The notes: generated by a model from the letters alone, not told the origin. A DNA stretch of 6,919 bases from an uncultured Verrucomicrobiota bacterium (GCA_902591645.1 CACJBM010000080.1:1-6919), one strand, 5' to 3'. Counted from the stretch's first letter, positions 1 through 6,004 are shown. A program made the numbers and translations.

Positions 1-2
1 GT

Positions 3-413
3 GCGACAGATACATGTTACGAAGAAATAGCAGGAGAAGAAGAAGGTACAAGAAAGATTACAAGAACCACATACAAGGAAATAATTCAAAAAGGTGCTGA
101 CTTCCATTCTTATTGCCAATTCCATGCTAACGGTAACGAACAGATTCGGAAACCTATCATTAGCGATTTAACAAATCCAAATAACCGGTCTCAAAATATC
201 AGTTCCATCGATGCTATATTTTTAATTTCACCCACGGTAGTAGGTGAATCGGATCCATACTCATCATTAGAACCAGTTCTCAAGGCTCGGGCAGTAAATG
301 AAAAGGAAACTCCTCTAAAGGCAACATCAGTCACGCCAACAATACTTGGAAATGGAGAGAGCCCAATTCAAATCACACCGCCAGAACCATTAGAAATTCC
401 GGATATAGATTAA
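3..413 (+). CDS. 3' end of an unrecognised gene (C-terminal 136 residues)
   Basis: An open frame runs from the left edge to a TAA at 411-413 with no internal stop, so this is the C-terminal 136 residues of a longer protein whose start is outside the window. I do not recognise it. The first part is mixed and charged (EEIAGEEEGTRKITRTTYKE) with two cysteines in total. The middle contains a short hydrophobic strand (DAIFLISPTVVG). The last 50 residues are rich in proline, serine and threonine and end in PPEPLEIPDID, which looks like a disordered tail. There is no membrane helix. It lies 63 bases before the next gene on the same strand with no hairpin between them, so co-transcription is likely. 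It does not show the D-W-E motif or the C-terminal tryptophan motif shared by the two genes downstream, so it is probably not a third copy of them. That it is coding is supported by frame length and ordinary codon use. Confidence 0.75.
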   Translation, partial: ATDTCYEEIAGEEEGTRKITRTTYKEIIQKGADFHSYCQFHANGNEQIRKPIISDLTNPNNRSQNISSIDAIFLISPTVVGESDPYSSLEPVLKARAVNEKETPLKATSVTPTILGNGESPIQITPPEPLEIPDID

Positions 414-476
414 AATTTACATCGATAACCGATAAAAATCCCTTATCTTAGTATTCATTACACCTTTCCCGCCTGA

Positions 477-1850
477 ATGAATCCAGAAGATCCAAGGGAC
501 ATTAAATGTCCTCAATGTGAACACCGAATACCTTTGGATGTTGATACTGATAAGGCGAAAGGAGTTATCTGCCCTCAATGCAAAACGGAAATTCAGAACA
601 TTGAGGATTCTATAGTTCCTAGTTCATCACCTGTTTCCGAACTTCCTGATAAACAGAGTGCTGATCTTGGGATCATACTTGACGACCTCATCAAGGATGA
701 TGCTACAAAAGATAACATCACAGGAGTAACTGCTAATGGCAGCCAATCTGAGGTGCCCGCTCAGGAAAAGAAAGGTCTTAACTTTGATCTCCCTGAACTG
801 ATTCAGGATAACATGGGAGAGAGAGGAAGCGATATTGAAGATCAAAACCAAGGACCTGACTTCACCAAATTCACCAAGACGACTGATCTGGATTTTGATC
901 AAGACTTTGTAGATAGGCAGCAAGAACTAGCCCATGAGTTTGCCGTAGCCCAGTCAAAAATAGTAACTTGGGATGAAAAACGCACAAATGAGGCTCCCGT
1001 CTCTCCCAGATTCACTAAGATAAAGCTAATCCAATTCGGTGCATTAGCAGCTATTCTCATAGTAGCAGTTATTCTCATTTCATTTAAAGGAACTCATAAG
1101 AAACAAAATGATAATCTAGCTTTCAATTTTGGTGAGGAAAATGAGCCTGAAAAGAAAAACAATAAAGAATCAGAAACGATTAGTGAGCTATTACTTGAAG
1201 TCGGAGCGAAAGAGTTACACTCCATGGCAACAATTGCACTGACAAATTTTCTAGAAGCAACAGATGTTAAATCAAGAATTCAATATTGCAGAGAATCTCA
1301 AAGGGTCCAACCCCTCATGGAGTCTTACTATTCAAAGCATGATTCTGGACCCATAAGTTACAGAAAATTCAGTACAGTCGGCGACAATGAAACCGGCCCA
1401 TTGCAGGGATTTTATTTATTAAAGATAAGTTTCCCTGATTTCAGCATAAGGCCAGTAGTCATGGGTCTAGAAAAGGGGGAAATGGTAATCGATTGGGAAT
1501 CCTTTGTTGGCTACTCAGAAATGAGCCTAAATGAATTCGTTGATACCAAGCTAAAAGAACCAACAATGTTTCGTTTACATGCTAGGCCCGATGATTACTT
1601 CAATTTTCAATTTAATGAAAAAGACCACCGGTGCCTATATTTAAGGAATCCTAAAGATACTGAATCTGTATACGGGTACATAAAAAAGGGATCCACTGTA
1701 GATGATAAGCTATCTGAAATCATAGAATCAGGGAAAAGCATCAATTTTATTATAGTTAATCTTCAATATCCTAATGGACCCGGAGGTAAGAACCAAGTCA
1801 TCATCAATGACATAATCGCTTCGGGATGGTTATTGAGTGAAAATAACTAA
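477..1850 (+). CDS. Zinc-ribbon, single-pass membrane protein of unknown function (paralogue 1)
   Basis: A 457-residue protein with four parts. Residues 11-35 form a zinc ribbon of the MJ0042 kind (C11-P-Q-C14 and C32-P-Q-C35). Residues 41-180 are a low-complexity linker rich in Asp and Glu. Residues 184-203 are one hydrophobic helix, flanked by Lys/Arg on both sides. Residues 240-457 form a mixed alpha/beta domain. A cytoplasmic zinc ribbon and outer C-terminal domain are the likely topology, inferred from the cysteine ribbon and helix. The outer domain shares motifs with the next gene: F258-x2-A-x2-V, D339-W-E-x3-G-Y-x2-M-x-L-x2-F354, F365-R-L ... C386-L and V441-x-I-x-D-I-I-x3-W451. Function is unknown; I can only suggest an envelope sensor, scaffold or anti-sigma-like role without evidence. 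The start is fixed by an in-frame TGA at 474-476 directly before the ATG. No Shine-Dalgarno sequence is visible. Confidence 0.9.
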   Translation: MNPEDPRDIKCPQCEHRIPLDVDTDKAKGVICPQCKTEIQNIEDSIVPSSSPVSELPDKQSADLGIILDDLIKDDATKDNITGVTANGSQSEVPAQEKKGLNFDLPELIQDNMGERGSDIEDQNQGPDFTKFTKTTDLDFDQDFVDRQQELAHEFAVAQSKIVTWDEKRTNEAPVSPRFTKIKLIQFGALAAILIVAVILISFKGTHKKQNDNLAFNFGEENEPEKKNNKESETISELLLEVGAKELHSMATIALTNFLEATDVKSRIQYCRESQRVQPLMESYYSKHDSGPISYRKFSTVGDNETGPLQGFYLLKISFPDFSIRPVVMGLEKGEMVIDWESFVGYSEMSLNEFVDTKLKEPTMFRLHARPDDYFNFQFNEKDHRCLYLRNPKDTESVYGYIKKGSTVDDKLSEIIESGKSINFIIVNLQYPNGPGGKNQVIINDIIASGWLLSENN

Positions 1851-1905
1851 TTGAAGAACCTTCATAATCTGGCTAAGAAATAATAAAGTATCATTTATAT
1901 CTTCA

Positions 1906-3132
1906 ATGGATTCAAGTGCCTCCCCAGACCAGACTTGGTTAATTGCTTCCTGCCCAGGGTGCTCACGTCAAATCAAAGCAAGAAAGGAAATACTCCTCTC
2001 AAACTTAGCCATAGAATGCCCTCATTGTCATAGCCCGCTAAACTTGGACTCTGGATCAAGCAATCTCAAAGAGCCTCAATACGCTAAGGCAGAAGAACAG
2101 CAGAAAAACACTCCTGTAGTGCGGCGCCGCAGAAGATCGAAAAAATCGAAATTAATTGAATGGGACATTGAAGAATCTAAATCAGAAGAAACGGAACCTG
2201 AAAAGGAAAATTCCAGCGGACCTGAACAGGATGGTACTAGACAAAGAGTCAGAAGGCGGAAGAACAAAAAGAACAAACCAAGCAAAGCATACCATGCGTT
2301 CACTGGAACCACTGTCTATATCATAAGCGGCGGAGGGCTCATTTTACTGAGTGCTATATTCTATAAGGGAATATCCACTATCAGCCGTGATCTTTCCGGG
2401 GCAGCAAACAATACAAACATCCCTAATGGCTCACAAAAGAGTGGCAATAAACAATTATCAACAAATCTGACTGTCCAAGAAAGAGAACAATGCATGGAAA
2501 TCATTCAAGCATTTACGAACGCTAAATCATTAGAAGAGAAAACTGCTCTTGTCAGGCATCCAGAAATCACATCAAAGCGAATTCAAGAATCTTTATTTGG
2601 TCCGGGAGATGAAAAATATGAACGGATCGCTTTGAGCAAGAAACAGGTCATTGATGGAAAATATTATATTTCCTTGATGGTAAAAGTGGCTAACGCCAAT
2701 AAGTATCGTTTCTTTGCATTTGAACAAACACTTGAGTCCATAAAAATGGATTGGGAAGTCTCTTTCGGTCATCAAATGATGCCTCTTGAAGTCTTCAAGG
2801 ACAAGAAGCCTGAATCAATTCAGGAATTCCGACTCATTTTGAAAAGCGGAACTTATTACGCTCATCATTACTCTGATTCAAGTAAATGGAAATGCCTAGA
2901 GGCAAGTTATTCAGGAGATTTTAACTTCAAGATGTTTGTCTATGTCGACCGCGAATCAGCCCTGGGTAAAGAAATTATTAATAAACTCACCCCAGAACCT
3001 TCGCTTAATCCTTCACAAATCGCTAAAGAGAGGCCCTTATCAGCTATCGTTAAGCTGAGATTCAATTCGGTTTCAAAAACCGACAATCAGGTCCAACTCG
3101 TGGATCTTATTCAAGATCATTGGTTCCAGTAG
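1906..3132 (+). CDS. Zinc-ribbon, single-pass membrane protein of unknown function (paralogue 2)
   Basis: A 408-residue protein with the same layout as its upstream neighbour. It has a zinc ribbon (C16-P-G-C19 and C38-P-H-C41), a charged linker, one hydrophobic helix at about 134-153, and an outer domain from about 190 to the end. The linker differs strikingly: it has two basic blocks (five arginines at 73-77 followed by S-K-K-S-K, and R-x-R-R-R-K-N-K-K-N-K at about 114-124) separated by an acidic stretch. The second block lies just before the membrane helix, which supports an inside N-terminus. The outer domain repeats the motifs of paralogue 1: F203-x2-A-x2-L, D282-W-E-x3-G-H-x2-M-x-L-x2-F297, F308-R-L ... 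C330-L and V396-x-L-x-D-L-I-x3-W406. It starts 55 bases after the upstream stop, with no terminator between. The ATG is the first start after an in-frame TGA at 1852-1854; no Shine-Dalgarno is seen. Function unknown. Confidence 0.9.
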   Translation: MDSSASPDQTWLIASCPGCSRQIKARKEILLSNLAIECPHCHSPLNLDSGSSNLKEPQYAKAEEQQKNTPVVRRRRRSKKSKLIEWDIEESKSEETEPEKENSSGPEQDGTRQRVRRRKNKKNKPSKAYHAFTGTTVYIISGGGLILLSAIFYKGISTISRDLSGAANNTNIPNGSQKSGNKQLSTNLTVQEREQCMEIIQAFTNAKSLEEKTALVRHPEITSKRIQESLFGPGDEKYERIALSKKQVIDGKYYISLMVKVANANKYRFFAFEQTLESIKMDWEVSFGHQMMPLEVFKDKKPESIQEFRLILKSGTYYAHHYSDSSKWKCLEASYSGDFNFKMFVYVDRESALGKEIINKLTPEPSLNPSQIAKERPLSAIVKLRFNSVSKTDNQVQLVDLIQDHWFQ

Positions 3133-3209
3133 TCCTTATTGAAAAGGACATTTCTTAATCGGTTCCTATTTTATTTGATCAAGTTTAATGATGGATCCTC
3201 GATCCATTA
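3132..3209 (+). other. Two small hairpins in the 3' untranslated region
   Basis: Two perfect short inverted repeats follow the paralogue 2 stop codon. GTCCTT at 3132-3137 pairs with AAGGAC at 3144-3149 over a 6-base loop, beginning on the last base of the stop codon. ATGGATC at 3191-3197 pairs with GATCCAT at 3201-3207 over a 3-base loop, extendable by a T-A and a G-U pair to 3189-3209. Neither has a good T-run after it, so they are more likely mRNA-end structures than terminators. They could also be chance in a short AT-rich stretch. Confidence 0.35.
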
Positions 3210-3228
3210 TGGATCACTAAAAATAAAA

Positions 3229-3260
3229 AAAAGGCTTCCGGTTTTAACCGGAAGCCTTTT
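3229..3260. terminator. Bidirectional intrinsic terminator between convergent genes
   Basis: AAAAGGCTTCCGG at 3229-3241 is the perfect complement of CCGGAAGCCTTTT at 3248-3260 with a 6-base loop TTTTAA. It lies between the end of the + strand operon (3132) and the end of the - strand PEP-CTERM gene (3332). Read on the - strand the stem runs into T8-A-T-rich sequence (3232 down to about 3219), an excellent U-tract. Read on the + strand it has only four T before AAAC. It should therefore be the main terminator of the PEP-CTERM gene and a weaker one for the zinc-ribbon operon. Confidence 0.85.
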
Positions 3261-3331
3261 AAACAAAAACTACTAACTATATATTAGGGGTTTTGTAATG
3301 AGGGGAAATTGCCCTCTATAGTTAAATTAGA

Positions 3332-3937
3332 TTAACGACGGCGGCGAAGTGCGAGGAATCCTGCTGCAAAGAGAGCAAGAACTGAAACACCCGGCTCAGG
3401 AATAACTACTCCAACTGCTGCGGCCTGAAAAGCGCCTGCAACACCAGCAGCTACTGCTGTTCCAGCAACTTCACCTAACTTGATATCACCACTGTTGATA
3501 TCAACACTTGCTGCGAACAATGGAGCGTCAGCAGCGAATGGTGCGCCTGTGTCGATTACGAAAAGGTGACTTGAAGTAGCAATGTCGGCTCCGTCACCAC
3601 CAACGAGGATGATGTTCTTTCCGTCAAATGCTGCGGCTCCACCATCTCCTTGTCCAACACCGGAGAAGAAACCGTCAATATTAAAAGCAGCAGCGCCACC
3701 AAAATCAGTGGAAGCACCAAATGCAGTAAAGTCAGCAGCGAGAGCAGTTTGTGCTGCAGCTGCATCAGAGAAATCAGAAACTCCCGTTGTTCCAACGGAA
3801 ACGAAACCACCGCTAATCGGTGTGCCGCTTGCTTGAACTTCCCAAGTAGAACCGAAGTTACTGAAGTTCACTGTTCCTGCTGCAGCAATTCCTGCGAGAG
3901 CAACAGAAGCGATTATAGCTGTAAAAAATGTTTTCAT
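3332..3937 (-). CDS. PEP-CTERM sorting-domain protein (exosortase substrate)
   Basis: A 201-residue exported protein. Residues 1-20 form a signal peptide (M-K-T, then a hydrophobic core ending A-G-I-A-A-A), with cleavage likely near residue 20. The C-terminus is a textbook PEP-CTERM tail: P180-E-P182, a hydrophobic stretch at about 183-197 (VSVLALFAAGFLAL) and four arginines at the end. Proteins with this tail are known to be recognised by exosortase, which cleaves at the motif during envelope or exopolysaccharide-linked export. The body (21-178) is rich in Ala, Gly, Asp and Phe and has no cysteine; I see no enzymatic motif, so a structural or surface role is an inference. No exosortase is in the window, which is normal because targets are scattered around the genome. 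The ATG directly precedes the signal peptide. The preceding bases (AAGCCCTAACT) contain no Shine-Dalgarno. It has its own promoter and terminator, so is probably monocistronic. Confidence 0.92.
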   Translation of the reverse strand: MKTFFTAIIASVALAGIAAAGTVNFSNFGSTWEVQASGTPISGGFVSVGTTGVSDFSDAAAAQTALAADFTAFGASTDFGGAAAFNIDGFFSGVGQGDGGAAAFDGKNIILVGGDGADIATSSHLFVIDTGAPFAADAPLFAASVDINSGDIKLGEVAGTAVAAGVAGAFQAAAVGVVIPEPGVSVLALFAAGFLALRRRR

Positions 3938-3979
3938 AGTTAGGGCTTATGTAGTTTTTTGTTTAATTTGTGTGAATAC

Positions 3980-4000
3980 CAAACGCTAAATCAGCATTTG
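3980..4000 (-). repeat. Imperfect inverted repeat in the PEP-CTERM leader
   Basis: CAAACGCT at 3980-3987 and AGCATTTG at 3993-4000 are complementary apart from one mismatch, with a 5-base spacer. The repeat sits 43-63 bases upstream of the PEP-CTERM ATG and just downstream of the predicted transcription start (about 4003), so it would be at the 5' end of the mRNA. It could be a stabilising leader hairpin or an operator; the sequence does not decide. Confidence 0.35.
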
Positions 4001-4009
4001 ATTAGTTTA

Positions 4010-4038
4010 TTTATACCAGTCTCTTCAGGTTTAGTCGA
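4010..4038 (-). promoter_or_regulatory. Predicted sigma-70-type promoter of the PEP-CTERM gene
   Basis: Reading on the - strand, TCGACT (4038-4033, 4 of 6 matches to TTGACA) is followed after exactly 17 bases by TATAAA (4015-4010, 5 of 6 to TATAAT). TG-G directly before the -10 box makes an extended -10 element, TGGTATAAA. Transcription would start near 4003, giving a leader of about 66 bases. No sigma-54 signature is seen here, although sigma-54 regulation has been reported for some PEP-CTERM genes in other bacteria. Confidence 0.55.
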
Positions 4039-4361
4039 GTATTTTTCAGTATTTTTTCAATTTTATTCATTATTTCGTAAATGCCTGTAAACCAATTAAT
4101 TATGCTTAAAAAATAGGTATTTATGGCCTAATTTTAACAGTTATTTGAAAAAAAACCGACCCAAATCAATATTCTCCTATTTTTTAAGGCAAATTAGAAA
4201 ATGCTTACGAATTTCATATTTCGCAATTTTCCCCTGAATCGTATGACTTAAAATAAGATTTTCAGTTGGTTTTAAAAACATGCCATTTCAGACTCCTCAA
4301 ATGACGAGAATCCTTTCACCCTGGCTCTATTAATGTATGAATCTGTGCTTCTGGGCTTTGA
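4039..4361. other. AT-rich intergenic stretch with no gene
   Basis: No reading frame of credible length or composition is present on either strand. The stretch is strongly AT-rich with several A and T runs up to 8 bases, and contains one 13-bp inverted repeat (listed separately). I see no RNA gene, tandem repeat or insertion-sequence end. Confidence 0.6.
4105..4188. repeat. 13-bp perfect inverted repeat with 58-base spacer
   Basis: CTTAAAAAATAGG at 4105-4117 is the exact reverse complement of CCTATTTTTTAAG at 4176-4188. The 58 bases between hold no frame. An 84-base element bounded by 13-bp inverted repeats could be a small MITE-like remnant or a long stem-loop. No clear direct target duplication flanks it, and the arms are low in complexity, so chance in AT-rich DNA is a real alternative. 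Confidence 0.35.
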
Positions 4362-4538
4362 TCACTTATCCAAAGCAAAGCGGCAGAACTTCTTGCCGTC
4401 TTTAAGCTGAAGAGTCTTGATCATTTTCTCACAAGTCTTTTGCCAAGTCTTTAAGTCTTCGCTTTCCTCAATGTTAAGCATAAGCGTGATTTGATCCTCT
4501 GACTTTTTTATCTTTTTATGATTGTTTGTGAAGACCAT
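4362..4538 (-). pseudogene. Orphan C-terminal fragment of a verrucomicrobial secreted protein (58 codons)
   Basis: A 58-codon - strand frame from ATG (4538) to TGA (4362-4364) has protein-like composition. After a basic start (NNHKKIKK) comes QITLMLNIEESEDLKTW, then a Lys-rich stretch, and the end DGKKFCRFALDK. The pattern E-E-S-x-D-L-x-x-W ... G-K-K-F-x-R-F-A-L at the very end of the chain is, from memory, the usual C-terminus of much larger verrucomicrobial exported proteins, where it follows a long ectodomain. Here that ectodomain is missing. An in-frame TAA lies nine codons upstream of the ATG, and the codons between them encode a hydrophobic run (YFLLAVFL) before the first start. I therefore read it as the remnant of a deleted gene. 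It might instead be a real small protein. It lies 99 bases downstream of the CNNM gene on the same strand. Confidence 0.5.
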
Positions 4539-4611
4539 TAAGAATACGGCAAGTAGAAAGTATTAAAGATACCGGTTATTGCATTTAAGGGCTAATAAAT
4601 ATTATAAATCT

Positions 4612-4630
4612 AAAAAACCTCTGCTGGTTT
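4612..4630 (-). terminator. Weak possible terminator of the CNNM gene
   Basis: On the - strand AAACC (4630-4626) pairs with GGTTT (4619-4615) over a 6-base loop AGCAGA, and the right arm runs into further T (4614-4612), then AGATTT. It lies just after the CNNM stop. The 5-bp stem is short, so termination here is likely partial at best. Confidence 0.3.
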
Positions 4631-4637
4631 ATATAAT

Positions 4638-5729
4638 TTAAAGATCGGTCCTGCTGTTTTGTTCAGCGTCATCACCATTGTGTGGTCCGAATTTCTCCTT
4701 TGCAAATTCGCGAAGGTCTTCAGCAGTCGTTCCTTCCTTGATTGCATCACGGTCATGTTCATCGACGATCTCGACACCTAGCAGTGTTTCGATGATATCT
4801 TCCATAGTTAGGAGCCCCCGGGTTCCACCAAATTCATCTTGAATAACCATGATTTGTTCTTTCTGATCTAGCAGGATGTCAAGAGCGACGTCCACTGATT
4901 CCGATTGATTGCAGAAAATCGCAGGCCTCATAATTTCAGACATTATAATATCGTCTTCATCTGCTGCTGCGCGTCTAAGGATATCACTTCGTAACACGAT
5001 TCCGTGAATTTCATCAATCGACTCTCCAGTCACGGGCAATCTACCGTGTGTCATAATCGGGATTTTTTTTCGGGCAGTGTCGACTGACCAATTGTGCGAA
5101 ACGGTACTCATGACCACGCTAGGTGTCATCACATCGCTGACCAACGTTTCCCGGAGCTTTAACAGGTTCATGATCACCTTTTCTTCGTCCTCTTCAATTG
5201 ATCCCTCCGCCTCACCTATATCGGCGAGTGCGGCCAATTCTTCGCGAGAAACCGTTTCCTGTTCAGCAGCAGGGAACATACGACGGATGATTTCTATGGG
5301 AATAACGACCCAAATCAAAATTCGAATTAGGATGTCCAGTATATATGCACTGGGCACTGACAGTGACTTCCAATACAGTGTACCTAGTGTTTTAGGAAGA
5401 ATTTCACTAAATAGTAGTACACCGATGGTCAATAAAGCTGAGGCAATAGCCATTGTGTACTGACCTTCATAGATTGCTGCGACTTGAGTACCTACACCCA
5501 ATGCGCCAACAGTGTGAGCCATTGTATTCAATGTTAATATCGCAGTCAGTGGCCTTTCTGGATCTTCCTTGTAACGAACCCAAAGCGGTGCTGCCCGACT
5601 CCCCTTAGCCTCCAAAACTGCAACGTGGCCTCTTGATGTGGAAAGCAGGATAGCTTCTAGGATCGAACACAGAAACGATGCGCCTATTGCTAGGGCCGCA
5701 TAAATGACAATCAATGACTCTGGACTCAT
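4638..5729 (-). CDS. CNNM/HlyC-family membrane protein with two CBS domains
   Basis: A 363-residue inner-membrane protein of the CNNM (DUF21) family, which includes CorC-type Mg2+ transporters and proteins historically mislabelled hemolysin C. Residues 1-155 form the membrane domain, with hydrophobic segments at about 5-30, 62-83, 92-112 and 126-150. Family marks are S-I-L-E25-A in the first helix, N68-T in the second and S-E109-I-L-P-K113 in the third. Residues 165-195 are an acidic linker helix. Two CBS domains follow at about 198-255 and 262-322, each with the adenylate-binding pattern: G243-I-V-L-R-S-D249 (Leu at the usual Ser/Thr position) and G305-L-L-T308-M-E-D311. The segment 298-326 (DEFGGT ... 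EIVDEHD) is typical. The C-terminal CorC_HlyC domain is absent; the chain ends in about 35 polar residues. Mg2+ or other divalent-cation transport is inferred from family. A GAGG lies 11 bases before the ATG. Confidence 0.93.
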   Translation of the reverse strand: MSPESLIVIYAALAIGASFLCSILEAILLSTSRGHVAVLEAKGSRAAPLWVRYKEDPERPLTAILTLNTMAHTVGALGVGTQVAAIYEGQYTMAIASALLTIGVLLFSEILPKTLGTLYWKSLSVPSAYILDILIRILIWVVIPIEIIRRMFPAAEQETVSREELAALADIGEAEGSIEEDEEKVIMNLLKLRETLVSDVMTPSVVMSTVSHNWSVDTARKKIPIMTHGRLPVTGESIDEIHGIVLRSDILRRAAADEDDIIMSEIMRPAIFCNQSESVDVALDILLDQKEQIMVIQDEFGGTRGLLTMEDIIETLLGVEIVDEHDRDAIKEGTTAEDLREFAKEKFGPHNGDDAEQNSRTDL

Positions 5730-5764
5730 CCGTTATTGTACCTCACGCTGCATAATATGAGCAG

Positions 5765-5801
5765 AAGTTTAACCTCAGTAAACTTAAATCAATATATTGA
5801 T
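5765..5801. promoter_or_regulatory. Two adjacent inverted repeats upstream of the CNNM gene
   Basis: AAGTTTA at 5765-5771 and TAAACTT at 5779-5785 form a 7-bp inverted repeat with a 7-base spacer. Two bases further is a perfect 14-bp palindrome, ATCAATATATTGAT at 5788-5801. Both lie 36-72 bases before the CNNM start, where a promoter or operator would be expected. I could not find a convincing -35/-10 pair. The rest of the gap 5730-6004 holds no frame longer than a few codons. Dimeric repressor binding is a guess from symmetry only. Confidence 0.35.
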
Positions 5802-5936
5802 ATCGCAGTAGGAATAAAAAAGAATACGCTAAAAATGATCGGTTTTGCCATGGCTCATACTTACTGCACAGTTGCTGCTTTTTCAGGCTCAGCTTAATCA
5901 ATTCTTCGCCAAAATTAGCTTCTCATAAAACGCAAT

Positions 5937-5964
5937 CCGCCTCACCGTTTTCACGGTGAGGCGG
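5937..5964 (-). terminator. Strong GC-rich hairpin terminator after the repeat-protein gene
   Basis: On the + strand CCGCCTCACCGT (5937-5948) pairs perfectly with ACGGTGAGGCGG (5953-5964), a 12-bp stem with a 4-base loop. As - strand RNA the loop is GAAA, a stable GNRA tetraloop, supporting use in that direction. The bases after it on the - strand (ATTGCGTTTT) are only modestly T-rich. It lies 40 bases after the stop of the gene at 6005 and probably ends that transcript. Confidence 0.75.
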
Positions 5965-5971
5965 ACCAGCC

Positions 5972-5986
5972 GCGCCTTATTGGCGC
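5972..5986 (-). other. Small GC hairpin before the terminator
   Basis: GCGCC at 5972-5976 pairs with GGCGC at 5982-5986 over a 5-base loop. It lies between the stop codon of the gene at 6005 and the larger terminator hairpin, 7 bases from the latter. It may add stability to the 3' end of the mRNA. Five GC pairs are enough to fold, but its role is not evident. Confidence 0.4.
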
Positions 5987-6004
5987 TCTTAAATCAGTTT
6001 GGTC

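Noticed and set aside
627..923. A 98-codon - strand frame inside the first zinc-ribbon gene
   Set aside because: It lies fully antisense to a well supported gene, and its composition (Ile/Leu/Ser/Phe without pattern) is that of a complement of acidic codons.
2121..2130. Perfect GC palindrome GCGGCGCCGC
   Set aside because: It falls within consecutive arginine codons of the basic linker, which explains it without any regulatory role.
3556..3943. Frames of 84 to 97 codons on both strands across the PEP-CTERM gene
   Set aside because: They overlap the clear signal-peptide/PEP-CTERM frame, are low in complexity (Ser/Cys or Ala/Pro runs), and arise from its GC-biased alanine and glycine codons.
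5077..5463. A 128-codon + strand frame antisense to the CNNM gene
   Set aside because: Antisense shadow of a strongly conserved membrane and CBS region; serine-rich with no start context or domain.
5850..5897. A 15-codon + strand frame in the gap before the repeat-protein gene
   Set aside because: Too short, no ribosome binding site and no similarity to known leader peptides.
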